In this document: positions 10,834 to 21,862 of the stretch, piece by piece
Layout: each line of letters opens with the position of its first letter
Numbering within the stretch: the stretch's first letter is position 1
Assembly: GCF_032854445.1 (NCBI RefSeq)
Contig: NC_088307.1
Location: 17,126,017-17,190,016 of the forward strand
Length of the DNA: 64,000 nucleotides
Direction: 5' to 3'
DNA from: Liolophura sinensis
Lineage: Eukaryota; Mollusca; Polyplacophora; Chitonida; Chitonidae
Program-made: the position numbers and the translations under genes
The notes under the pieces: model-generated
Databases searched by the model: none
The model's input: only the letters and a program-made list of their open reading frames with translations
What the model was told of the DNA's origin: nothing

Positions 10834-10916
10834 GGCTTTCGATTTTCAGGCTGCAAACTTGGTTATCCAAAGGAAATCGTGTGAGGTTCATGGGGCAGGC
10901 GAGACGGATTGTATAT
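10834..10916 (-). CDS. Cys-loop anion channel, exon 5 (signature Cys-loop)
   Basis: An 83-bp exon between acceptor TTTCAG (ends 10917) and donor GTAAGTG (from 10833), too short to stand out as an ORF. It encodes residues 167-193, containing CPMNLTRFPLDNQVC, the signature disulfide loop with exactly 13 residues between Cys173 and Cys187 and the central FPLD motif. Both flanking codons are split (Arg166 and Leu194), which matches exons 4 and 6. The loop carries an N-L-T glycosylation sequon (Asn176). An 83-bp Cys-loop exon is also the size I recall for vertebrate GABA-A and glycine receptor genes. Confidence 0.95.
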
Positions 10917-10954
10917 CTGAAACATGACCATAAAGTTCGTTATAGCTAACAATA

Positions 10955-11190
10955 CAATTTAAGACGCAAAACACAGAGAGTAAATCCAAAGCAGCGACGA
11001 CAGTGTGATACCTGGCGAATGGTCACCCGTAAACAGTAAAATACGGCCTCTTGTCAATTTAATTTAGTCAGGGTTTTATTCTAACTCTTTATGTAAATGC
11101 ATAAAAAGTCCCACATGATGTGCCGACACATTCGGGAGGAATCCAACTAATGATTGAAAAGAAGTTTAAGCATTTTTATCGATGAATTTG
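10955..11190 (+). repeat. R1 dispersed repeat copy
   Basis: One of the better R1 copies: ACACAGAGAGTAAATC, GCAGCGACGACAGTGTGATA, GGCGAATGGTCACCCGTAAA, ATACGGCCTCTTGTCAATTT, AGTCAGGGTTTTATTCTAAC, then CATGTAAATGCATAAAAAG-like sequence. It lies between exons 4 and 5. No target-site duplication was identified. Confidence 0.7.
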
Positions 11191-11239
11191 TGGTGTTAAA
11201 CATCACGAGAATAAATAAATAAATTTTAAGATCCCTTAC

Positions 11240-11469
11240 CTTGCGCTGTGGAAGACGGTACCATTAGGGTAGAGAATCACCATCTGGTTGGGCGTGGTCA
11301 CATCGTGTCGGGTACTGCCCTTCTCGTTGGGGAAGAATAAATCTGGCACCCAGATTTTATCGTGGTACTGTCGATCTAGCGTAATCTTGGACACGTTTGG
11401 GTATATTTCAGAATAGGCCAATCCAAGGTCCTGCCATTTCTCGCGGAAATAGATGTTTATGGTCAAATC
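11240..11469 (-). CDS. Cys-loop anion channel, exon 4 (ligand-binding core)
   Basis: Encodes residues 90-165 of the extracellular ligand-binding domain. Landmarks are loop D (INIYFREKWQD, with the conserved Arg97), loop A (KIWVPDLFFPNEKG) and loop E (VILYPNGTVFHSA). The PDLFF-NEKG stretch is closest to glycine and GluCl subunits among families I know. Two N-glycosylation sequons are visible (NVS in YPNVSK and NGT in YPNGT). The acceptor TTTTAG ends at 11470 and the donor GTAAGG starts at 11239. The reading is open upstream of the acceptor, but the splice signal and homology set the start at the Asp codon. Confidence 0.96.
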
Positions 11470-12695
11470 CTAAAATGAAACGGATATGATTGGCTATGAT
11501 TGTGCATGTAAAATGATTTATTTTAATTGATCCTAACGCTGAATGAAATGGATAAATGATTATAGCTTATACCTCGCCAATATTGCAGACATATCGGTGC
11601 GTGAACTTCTTGGAACCAGGACACAGCAAACATTTTTTGATCCAATAATGAGAACATCCAAAATAAACCAAGAAATAAATCAGCTAAGAAAACACAAACT
11701 TCATACAATTCTAACAACCAAATTTGTATTTTTCAATTTTAATAATGTAGAAACTCGGTATGTAGAAATTTGCCCTAATTCAGAGAAAATTCTATGCCTG
11801 TGATTGGTCAATCCGCCTTGGGTTAGCTACCCTATTCGTCGAACAAGGGAGGATATTTTTTCTGTATACCTACGGAGTTAGGAAGGCATGTGCCAATCGA
11901 TAGCAAAGCCCGTCTGTATACCCATGGAGTCAGGGACGAACGTGCCGGAAGATAGCAACGCTGGTCGACAATATACGATCAACAAAAAAGATCGTAAAGT
12001 CAACAACTTTTCTTACCTTCATTTTCAAACTCAGAGTTCTAATAATTCAGCAGCTAACAACAACAACACGTGGAATAAACCTCTCCTTCCACCTTTTTGA
12101 AACAACGAAAATGTTACTAACAGTCAGTTCACTTAAGGCAAGCATTTTTCTTTTCGCTTCACCAAGCTCGGCTGTCGGGGTTTCGTCGTCATCTTCTCAT
12201 CATGTGTGCCGTGACGTCAGTCTAGGCGCGCTCGAAGATCAATATTTCTATTCGCCCTTCGGGCTCGTGGAAATAATGATCATCTCGATAAAATATCAGG
12301 CCGTATAACTTATAGTATAAAAGTTTTATTTTTTGGCATCACCATTTATACTCTCTCAAATAATTTAAATAAAAACTCGACTGTGTATAGAACTGGAGCA
12401 CAGTACAGTTAGCAAGGATATGTTGGATGCCGTATTGGCCATCACTATAATACATCCGAATGTTCGTTAAAGACCACTCCTCAGACCACTGTGGACATAC
12501 CGGTGTACAAATATGTATGCCTCGTTGATTCGTCAGGAACCTGACATAGTCGCTGATTCAACCTGTGAAACTCCGGTTTCTTGAACGCCATCAAATTATT
12601 GAATATGTCGGTAAACAATAATCAATCAATCAAGAAATAATCAATATATTTCAGTGATGTAATCCTACAGCAAACTGTGAAGAATACACACTCAC
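11470..12695. other. intron 3
   Basis: Intron between exons 3 and 4, with no second gene. Open frames at 11543-11803, 11888-12100 and 12111-12308 have no motif. The stretch at about 12420-12640 ends in GTCGGTAAACAATAATCAAT and repeated ATCA units, which looks like the tail of a further tRNA-type SINE, but I cannot define its head. Confidence 0.55.
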
Positions 12696-12763
12696 CATAC
12701 TTCCCACATTGATCGAATCAAAGCTGTTTATGTATATTCCACACTGCACTAGAACTGGGCCTC
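12696..12763 (-). CDS. Cys-loop anion channel, exon 3
   Basis: A 68-bp exon between acceptor TTCTCAG (ends 12764) and donor GTGAGT (from 12695). It encodes GPVLVQCGIYINSFDSINVG (residues 68-87) plus SM. The pattern GPV-V-C-IYINSFDSI is the first beta strand of glycine/GABA/GluCl subunits. The split Gly67 codon matches exon 2, and the 3' end is at a codon boundary, which matches exon 4. The 68-bp length equals the corresponding exon in vertebrate GABA-A and glycine receptor genes as I recall them. Confidence 0.95.
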
Positions 12764-15499
12764 CTGAGAATAAAAATTTAAAAAAATGTAAGACTTAATT
12801 ATACTTTTCCGGGAGACGTTATATCGAAAAAGAAAAGCTCCAACAGGAGGTATGTGGGCGATATTTACGAAATTATATGAATGAAAATATTTGTACAATA
12901 TTTTCCCTGTGCATGTACTGTATCAGAAAAGTAAAGGATCCATACTTGATAAGTTGCATTTACACAAATCTGGAAAATATACTTTTCGTCTAAAGTAGGA
13001 TTTTATGATTGCATACAAGTTGTATGCTAGAGCAGCTTTAGAAAGTAGAGAAAGAAAAGTTTGTATAGATACGCGTGGCCCAAAAAAGAAACACCTATAT
13101 GGTGAAGTTTACATTGTTATTTACTCACAAGTTACGCTGTCTTAATTTCAGTAATCATAAAATTATCCACAGAAGCTCATTCAGTTGACACCAGCTCAAA
13201 AATGGACGTTCACGTCAGCCACATAGAATAAGCTGCACTATCACTACGCTCTCTCTTGGCATTTTATATTGCAATAAAAACATGATGTCACTGCTTTTTG
13301 CAATAACACTGAGTTTTATCAACGAAAAACATAACATCCAAAGACATGACTATGTAATACCGATTACTTTTCACGAATTTGCAGTTATGAGTTGGATAGG
13401 AAATCTCTCTGCTTGTGGAGTCTTAATGACAGAAAGCGGTGGACGACGGCCGTGTGGCCACTCACGCAGTCGTAACGTTAGTGACAGAAAGCAGTCAACA
13501 ACGGTCAATATGGTGCGCATGTCTCTGTGTCAAATGAGGGAAAGTTCGTTACAACTTGCCAAAGGTCGGTCCATTATGACGATCCAATTGAACACAATGA
13601 ATATACTGTCCCAAGCTCCGGATTAAGCATCATTGCGTACATTTATGAAGCAGAATGTCTATATTTGCTTACAAGAGACTAAAATTTATCTCTTTTACCC
13701 CAAAAGATTAGTCTTTTTCGGTTTCTATTTTATTACCTGAAACACGCATGTTCATTTTCCATGACACAGTTATGATTCATGATTCCGTTAAATGGATGAT
13801 ATTTTCACTTGACTACAAGACTGCAAGGAGAAATGTTGTAGAGCGCATACAGCCAACCTACCCCACAAACACAGCACATCACCACTTATACAATGTAGCC
13901 GTGTAGTGAATGCGGATTTGATGAAGCCTTTGTGAGCACTTTGGATGAAGGGTTGTAGCTGTGTTGGAGACATTTGGCCAGAGTTTGCCATTGTAGATTT
14001 ATAGATTTCAGAGAAAAAACATGTTGCTAAAAGCATGCAGTAGTTTAAATTAGCCGAGTCTCTCTTTACGTAGCGCTCAGAACCTATCCCGACTAACTCC
14101 ACTCCGAAAATTTCACAAACCGTAATAACTTGAACCCGTCCTTATATTTGGTATACATTGATTCCCTAAGTGATCCTAACAGGTCAAAATTTGTATGGGT
14201 AAATTGTAAAGGGGGTATGTTATGATTATGTCATATACAGGCTTCCTTAGGATGAAGCCAGTTACAGATGCTGCGAGAGTTCTCTGTGGTTACACCTGAT
14301 ACCTAGAATTTCCACTCTTTAGAAATCTGTACATTTTTCTGAGTATTGTCTGTAGCTATTATTTACTTTTTATAAGCAATATCTAACTGATGTTTCACCT
14401 TGTTCCTGTGTTGCGTTGTTACGCTGAAATGGTTGTAAAACTGGGATACCCATGATGCTCCGAGGCTGTGGCTGATTGTATAAGCCGCCATATTGTTTTA
14501 TCGGCTGCAGACTCTCGTCATCCGAGAAACATTTTGAAAGTAATCACTGTTTTTGCTGATCTGACGGACGCAGATATTTTCCTACCGTGTGCATTCCAAT
14601 GTATGGAAGCCCGTTCGCAGCATCGTCCCTTTTAACTTTTGGTGCTACACATCATGTTTCAAGCGGTGGTAGTTCCACCCCAAGTCTACGCTGGGCAGTT
14701 TGTGTCATTACTGGGGGATTTACGGGATAACAGGTCTTCCCGTTAGTCACAAAATAAAGGGCACATCTTAAGAATCTCAAAAATGGGCGTTCCTCAATAG
14801 AACCGTTGACCTCTGCGCTCTTTACAAAATCATCTTTTAACAGTAATCAAGCCGTTTTAACTTTTGAATCGAAGAGGTTAAACCAACGCCCGCCATGTTT
14901 TGACTTGTAACCTTCGGTAGAGTATGAGCTGGCTGTTTCAAAGACAAACTGTTAACCACAAAATCCAATAGTAAGAGTACCCGTATATTTGAAGGCGAAA
15001 ATGAAAAAGATCTCAACGAATAGTAACCTGGACATGTTTTTTTAAATTGCCAGCACGATACCTTGCCGGAATTTCGGATTCAAAACGGCTGGATTAAAAA
15101 ATGGTTTACCGATGCAGGCTTTGGCTTGTCTACACTGCAGATGACTAAGGGAATCAGTGTAGCCAAATATAAAGCGTTGTCAAGGTTACTGACAACTATT
15201 CATCGATGAGGCAGGGGCTGACTACCACGTAAAGGACGCCTCATCTAGCTTGAGACATTCAGCTGTGTACTTAAAGACAAGAGGATGGTACAGCTGTGCC
15301 GAGGTAGAGTTGAGAGAACGTAAAGTTTGGCGTCCATTGACCATTATAGAGAAATACATGCCATCTCGGACCAGGGCGGACGTAGGACCGCACGTGCGCG
15401 AGCCAAGATGCAGCAACCTACAAAAAAGAAAAACGAAAACGGACTAAAGTGACAAGCTACAGATGTGTAACCCCAACTGGGTATTACTAAAACACTCAC
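12764..15499. other. intron 2
   Basis: Intron between exons 2 and 3, with no convincing second gene or known repeat. At about 13430-13510 two similar blocks (GACAGAAAGCGGTGGACGAC and GACAGAAAGCAGTCAACAAC) form a small imperfect duplication. Open frames at 13282-13626 and 13788-14102 show no domain motif. Confidence 0.5.
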
Positions 15500-15564
15500 C
15501 TGTGTAATGTCCCGGAAACTTGACCGCATTGTGCTGAGTGAAGAGTTCACGTATTAACGACGTC
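15500..15564 (-). CDS. Cys-loop anion channel, exon 2
   Basis: A 65-bp exon between acceptor CTCTCAG (ends 15565) and donor GTGAGTG (from 15499). It encodes TSLIRELFTQHNAVKFPGHY plus T (residues 46-66), with split Arg45 and Gly67 codons at its ends. The pattern of an N-terminal helix (LIRELF) followed by a short proline/glycine turn leading into GPV is usual for the family. It accepts any of the three first exons in frame, since all of them end in AG and the joined codon is AGG. Confidence 0.9.
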
Positions 15565-15944
15565 CTGAGAGAAAAAGGAGTCTCAGTTAGTGAGATAGCG
15601 GAATCACAGGCTAAGCAAGCCATATTAGCATTACAGAACTGGCTTGATTTCGGTCTAGATTTACTGAGGTATATATGTGTATATGTCCTCGTGTTTATTT
15701 AATGCGTCTATATACTTTTAATGTTGGACAACTCCTTGTTTCTGGGGCTTCCATCAAGTGTCATTTTCGGACAGTGGATTTTAAAGATTCCCGTGTGATT
15801 CGATTGTAGTGGAAATAAGCTATCAATGATGCTCTGATATGTAGTCTTGCGTAAACCAATTTGATTTCGACCGATATTATGCTTATCAGTCTTGAAAATG
15901 TTCGTCTCTGCAAATGGTTGGCTTTGCTTTATGTAACGTAAAAG
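15565..15944. other. start of intron 1
   Basis: No feature was recognised. The minus-strand open frame at 15708-15992 has no motif. Confidence 0.4.
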
Positions 15945-16175
15945 ACAACAGCATGCGGAGTAATGACATTGTGGTAGTTGACAAACAATCACACGTAACA
16001 GATGAAATCCGGGATATTGTTAATTTGCCTCAGTAAGGCACTTATCCCAACCACCTATCAGCGTCACTGCATAAGAGGATTTGGATAAAACAAATTTAGC
16101 AACGTTAACTGCAATTTATTAGAAACCACACGTAAAGAATTACTCAAGATGCTGTATTATCATCACAATTAATAA
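15945..16175 (+). repeat. R1 dispersed repeat copy
   Basis: R1 landmarks in order: GACATTGTGGTAGTTGACAA, ACAATCACACGTAACAGATG, AAATCCGGGATATTG, TTTGCCTCAGTAAGG, then a 3' part ending near CGTTAACTGCAATTTATTAG. It is more diverged than the copy at 10955. Confidence 0.55.
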
Positions 16176-16264
16176 ACAACCATATGAAAACAATGCAACG
16201 AAAATAGGCCTAGGGGAAGCTAAGCTAATCAGAAGAATTCTGTTTTATGCAGGAATACAATATA

Positions 16265-16400
16265 AAAGACTTAAATTATTGGGAGAAAACAAGAGCAGCG
16301 ACGACAGTGTGATAGTTGGCAACTGGTCACATATAAACGGTGAAATACGGTCTCCTGTCAAGTTACCTCGGTTCGGTTTTTAGTCATATGATATAAACAT
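16265..16400 (+). repeat. R1 dispersed repeat copy, 5' half
   Basis: Contains ATAAAAGACTTAAATTATTG, GAGCAGCGACGACAGTGTGA, TTGGCAACTGGTCACATATA and GTGAAATACGGTCTCCTGTC. It breaks off after CGGTTTTTAGTCATATG. It lies close to the copy at 15945-16175. Confidence 0.65.
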
Positions 16401-16625
16401 ACAGAACATGTCAAGATTGCCATTTCTTCAATCAAAGTCCCAATATCAGGTTGTCAAGAAAATCAAATTTTGAAGAATTTTGAAGAAAAGCAGAATTAAG
16501 GTATTTGTGCCAAGTTTCGAATTATTTTTCAACTACTTTTTAAACCTGCTCGATTTGCCTGTATCACTCTTGTGTTCACTGTGAGTGATATGGGACTGAC
16601 GGAATATCTGTACAGATTGAGTTAT

Positions 16626-16638
16626 GGGGGGGGGGGGG
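16626..16638. repeat. (G)13 homopolymer
   Basis: Thirteen consecutive guanines, followed shortly by a run of adenines at about 16648-16656. Such runs are prone to sequencing-length error. Confidence 0.9.
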
Positions 16639-17384
16639 AGCAAACTAAAAAAAAAAATTAGGGTCACCAGAAGAAACATTGACAAAAACATTATTTAAAA
16701 TAAGTAAACGTACGCCAATTTTTCAAAGATCTTCTACTGCTTTTTGCGGGGTTAAAGGTCTCAAGCAATTAGTACCTGTATTTTCAGATACAATTTCCGA
16801 AGGTATTTCTGTTGATGCCTACGTTATTTCTTCTTATAGGAGTTATCATTCTTACATGCTAATATCGTGCCAAATGGCATGTCTGAATATGTGAAGAAAA
16901 TTTAACGTATCGATATAGTGTGCGTGGATGGGGGGAGGATTTTACTTCTCCCGCTGATTGTGTTAAAAAATTCATAGTTTTTACCAACGGTTTTACAATA
17001 ACTAACACGATTGCTCACGACACAGAAGAAATACGAAGAAAAGAAGGGTGACAAGTACAGCCTTTTCTCTTTAGAAACATGTATTCCAGTCACGAAACGA
17101 TAAATATTTACATTTACTTTACCCGAGGCAATTCGTAAAGCTTTTACAGGCTGTGAAGCTATTAGGTAATATATCAGATGGTTGAAGCACGTTTGGTCTG
17201 TCTTGACGCCTAGACATATGTCCATAACGTGATGTCGGAATTTGGTCCATTTTAAAAAGTTATAACAGTAAATCACAAACGGAAAGAGTAATAAAAGACA
17301 ATATCAGTTCGTAAATGGTTATTAGATATGTCGTGTTGTGTGATATAGATTAAGAGTGTGCCATAGATGGAAGTCCTCCGCTGA

Positions 17385-17645
17385 TCACAGCACAGAACAG
17401 AGAATAAAGCCAGGCAAGTAACGACAGTGTTGGCAAACAAATGGCCACAATGTTACCCTTTAAATTCGAATTCTTGCTAATTTATCTCAATTAGTTCTTT
17501 ATCCTAATTGTTCACGTAAATGCTTAAAAGTAAGGCAACGTGCACGCCCTCAAGCAATATGGCTTAAACAGAATTAGGTAAAAAAAATGTTTTGATGATA
17601 GTGGTAGTTTATTATGGACGTCAGTGGTCCAGATTTACTCAAAAT
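17385..17645 (+). repeat. R1 dispersed repeat copy, long form
   Basis: This copy shows the 3' half of R1 well: TTCTTTATCCTAATTGTTCA, CGTAAATGCTTAAAAGTAAG, GCAACGTGCACGCCCTCAAG, GCTTAAACAGAATTAGGTAA, then a stretch ending near GTGGTAGTTTATTATGG. Together with the copies at 10955 and 23860 it sets a minimum R1 length of about 250-300 bp. Confidence 0.65.
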
Positions 17646-18029
17646 GTTGTCTTGTCTTCACATTTAATGTACAATTACATTAAAACAACCTAAAGAGGGA
17701 CCACCAGTACAATGCAGGATGAGGTACATTATTTTCAGCTAATCGTAAAAGATCACTTTAATTAGTTAGTCTAAAAAAACCCACTGAACCGAATATTTTT
17801 GGAAAGAAATTTATCGGTTATGGATAATATTAATGACTTTATACCCCCGCCCATGTTTAACGAAAACGCTGATCAGCCCTCATGGGCCGTAAAGAGAGCT
17901 CCCCATAATGTCGTAACGTCTAAGCTCAAGTTCAGGTATTGCTTAGTGATACAGAAATTCCGATTCAAATGATTAGCACATGCTTTTACCGAGTAACACA
18001 GTGAACAGTGTTGAAGTCCACGCATGGAG

Positions 18030-19230
18030 TCTGGAATACATAATGGGAACAAGGTCTCCATTAAAGATGTATCATATGATAAACACACGGGAACAATGTC
18101 TCCAGTAAGGATGTAACACATGGTACACATGGGGAACAATGTCTCCATTAGAGATGTATCACATGGTACACAAGGGGAACAATGTCTACATTAGAGATGT
18201 ATCACATGGTACACACGGGAACAATGTCTCCATTAAGGATTTATCACATGATACACACACGGCAACAATGTCTCCAGTAAGGATGCAACACATGGTACAC
18301 ATGGGAACGATGTCTCCATTAAAGATGTATCACATGATACACACAAAAGGGGACAATGTCTCCATTAAGGATGTATCACATGATACACATGGGGAACAAT
18401 GTCTACATTAAAGATGTATCACATGATAAACACACGGGAACAATGTCTCCAGTAAGAATGTAACACATGGTACACATGGGGAACAATGTCTCCATTAGAG
18501 ATGTATCACATGGTACACATGGGGAACAATGTCTCCATTAGAGATGTATCACATGGTACACACGGGAACAATGTCTCCATTAAGGATTTATCATATGATA
18601 CACACAGGGGAACAATGTCTTCATTAAGGATTTATCACATGATACACACACGGCAACAATGTCTTCATTAAGGATTTATCACATGATACACATGGGGAAC
18701 AATGTCTTCATTAAGGATTTATCAAGTGATACACATGGGGAACAATGTCTTCATTAAGGATTTATCACATGGTACACACGGGAACAATGTCTCCATTAAG
18801 GATTTATCACATGATACACACACGGCAACAATGTCTTCATTAAGGATTTATCACATGATACACATGGGGAACAATGTCTTCATTAAGGATTTATCACGTG
18901 ATACACACGGGGAAGAATGTCTTCATTAAGGATTTATCACGTGATACACACGGGAACAATGTCTCCATTAAGGATTTATCACATGATACACACACGGCAA
19001 CAATGTCTTCATTAAGGATTTATCACATGATACACATGGGGAACAATGTCTTCATTAAGGATTTATCACGTGATACACACGGGGAAGAATGTCTTCATTA
19101 AGGATTTATCACATGGTACACACGGGAACAATGTCTCCATTAAGGATTTATCACATGATACACACACGGGAACAATGTCTCCAGTAAGGATGCAACACAT
19201 GGTACACCATGGGGAACAATGTCCTCGTTC
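18030..19230. repeat. 43-bp minisatellite with 172-bp higher-order unit
   Basis: About 27 tandem units built on GGGGAACAATGTCTCCATTA, AGGATTTATCACATGATACA and CAT (43 bases), with variants TTCATTAAGG, AGAGATGTATC and AGTAAGGATGC. Toward the right end four units form a 172-bp super-repeat: identical starts recur at 18702, 18874 and 19046. Because 43 is not a multiple of three, open frames through the array change frame each unit. The resulting peptides are a by-product, not a gene. It lies in intron 1 of the receptor. Confidence 0.97.
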
Positions 19231-20466
19231 AGGATAGAATTACTACAAACATTAGCAAAGATTTTTTTATCACACTATCAGGTGAGAGACATCAAACTAC
19301 AAAGAAAACACGTTTTGTTTTCATTACAAATATTAGTATATGCTTCACCTCTGGGAGTTGGTAGATGGTACTATTTATACATTATACATGTGTATATATA
19401 AAAATAAATAAATAAATAAATAAGTATATAAACAAATTATTTCCGTAATAACACCGAATAAATAGACTATTATTACTTCATCTCCTTGTACCTGGCTGCG
19501 GGAAGCCCAGGCATGTACATATCCTGTAATATATACATGTGAATATTTTCAAACATGTACACTGATTGACGTGTTTTGTTAACGGCAGAATTTCATCCTA
19601 ACGTGAAAAGCACTCATGGATCTTCTGGACAACACACGGATACGCGGAAGCGTTTGCCTCGTCCAATTTCTCTCAGACAGCTTTGAACAGGTTTCTTTGG
19701 ACAATCTTTGAACAAATGTACTTTCAGGAATGCAATTTTCTGAATCCATACAACCAACTGTGTCCAGTCTTCTCCAACAGAGAGAACTGAGTTTTTGTGT
19801 TCTGAATATCATTATACGCCCATTGTAATGGTTCGATCGTACTTTCTGTCGTTAAAACAGTTTGGCCAAGAGTAACCATTCACGCTATGGATAGTGTGAC
19901 ATCAAATTCGTTTGATGGATGGACTTGCTAAACTTGAACGTGTCCCGAATTGGCATGCCATTCAAGTAGTGACCCAGACAGATATTCTATCATACTCTTC
20001 TTTTTATTACTTTTTTCTACTTATTTGTGTCTTTCCCAAAAGCGCTTTACTTCAACAGCGATGGACATCTTTATGAGTGTTTGCAAAGAAAGGAAGATGC
20101 AAGAAAGCAAGGAACCCGGCTAACCACGGAACATGGCAGAAATCCCACGCGCGCCAGCTGAATTTAAAGAAGACTCCTCTAATGGTTTGGGCTTATTAGA
20201 ATGGGTTATATAGTGCATATCGATTGGAAATACTTAATTCGGTTATTCCCACATTCATTGCATAGAATATTGAGGTAGTAATTTGCAGCAATTGTCAAAT
20301 AAAATCTTCAGTGTTGGAGATTTGTTAACTGATTTAACATGTCTAATTTAATTTCGTTCAAGAAACATGTATTTTTTCTATTCCTAATCAACTTTTTTTG
20401 TGGTTTATTTCATTTGGCCTTCGTCATTCATACCAAATGTACACTGTTGAAACAGCTCGCGGTAGA
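19231..20466. other. intron 1, unannotated stretch
   Basis: Contains a short AATA/AAATA run at about 19403-19423 and nothing else I recognise. The minus-strand open frame at 19579-19812 has no domain motif. Confidence 0.45.
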
Positions 20467-20665
20467 TTATTTATTTATTTACTTCATCGGTGTTTTACGT
20501 CATAGCCAATAATATTTCACTTATACGACGGCGGCCAGCATTATGTTGGCAGGAAACCCGGTAGAACCCGGGAGATACCCACGACCATCGGCAGGTTGCT
20601 GGGGGACCTTCAAACGTAAGGCCGGAGAGGAAGTCAGCACGAGCTGGGCTTGAACCCAGTAGATT
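20467..20665 (-). mobile_element. SINE-A, head-truncated copy
   Basis: Minus-strand copy starting with a TTTATTTATTTA tail, then GTGTTTTACGTCATAGCC, TATACGACGGCGGCCAGCAT and GAAGTCAGCACGAGCTGGGC. The tRNA-like head is missing or replaced after about 20650. No direct repeats were found. Confidence 0.85.
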
Positions 20666-21604
20666 AGGCTTCACGCTGAATGCATGAAGAGAGCATTGAA
20701 AACTAAGATCGAAAATGAGAATTACATATAGACAAATTCGCTTACAGGCATAATTGCCCCATGTAACGGCTCACGTTAGGTATAAGTAGTTGTTTGTTCA
20801 TTGTTGTGATGGGTCGTACTATCATTATGGCTTTGCCGGTAAGGAACAAGATTTCCCCTCAGCGCAAACCTCTTCCAAGCCGAATAAAAACACGTCATTT
20901 CCTGTGGTTACACAACGGTGATTGTGAACTACCTTTTTACTTTACCATGACAAATATACAAAACAGAGTGACTATGACAGAAAAAAAGACCAAGCAACCA
21001 CCGGTTGGGCAGAACTGTTTATATACAGGCGGACAATGTTCCTCGCAAAGTGGTTCATTTGTATTGTGGTGACACGAGAGAAAAGGATGTACCTTCCTGC
21101 TAGAATCGTAAGAATCGTCGAAGGATGATGTGCAATCTAGAGCTTCAGCTATTATTCATAAAATCCACATCTAACAAACATGTTAAAGGAGTGTTTGTGG
21201 ATAAATAAAGGTTCATCGCTTTAAGTTACCAGAGCAGTAACTACCCGGTACATCTTACGATAAAGGCAATTGCCTTTAACTATTGAATAACACCGCCAGC
21301 TCTGCTGTCAAATAATTGCAATATTCAGACGACTGCGCAGATCCTTCGTCGAGTATCGACATTAATCACAGTCATCTATATTACAAGATGAAATTGTGTG
21401 TTAAGTGGAATGGTCAACATGACTATTGGCTGACGTCTTGAAGTCGTAATTTTATCAAACTGGTCAGGAGAGAGGTTGTATATTTCCCGAAATTTAAAAC
21501 CATGTAAACGTACCAGGGAGGTATAATGAAATATAACAACATGCCCCTGAAAGACTTCAGCTGTTACTTCTAGCTTTGAAACCACTTCCATGTAAGCATG
21601 TATG
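20666..21604. other. intron 1, unannotated stretch
   Basis: No repeat or exon was recognised. The open frames 20794-21072 (plus) and 21376-21591 (minus) have no motif. Confidence 0.4.
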
Positions 21605-21862
21605 CTTGGAATTTCATGTCGTATTTAGCAATATCATCATATGACGACGAGGAGTGATTAGGTGTGTGTGTATACATGTATACTGTGCCGTGTGCCAGGG
21701 CGAGTCATTGCTGCTGCCACTGATGCATCACGCTGAGGACACCAGAATTCGCATTATGTTGACACTGTACCAACCAGTCTTATTTCGTGGCTCTAACCTC
21801 TCAGCCCTGGAATGATACCATTTCTCTTTGGTTATACCCACCCAGGGCTTGATCCCAGGAAA
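21605..21862 (-). mobile_element. SINE-C copy
   Basis: The minus strand gives landmarks GCTGAGAGGTTAGAGCCACG, GACTGGTTGGTACAGTGTCA and CGTCGTCATATGATG, which line up with the plus-strand copy at 4866-5158. The ATTC tail is not preserved. Boundaries are approximate. Confidence 0.65.

Noticed and set aside
18139-19237. Repetitive open frames of 60-90 codons with recurring residues such as SLRIYH and IKDLSHDTH
   Set aside because: They are translations of the 43-bp minisatellite, which changes frame each unit. There is no start context, splice site or domain.
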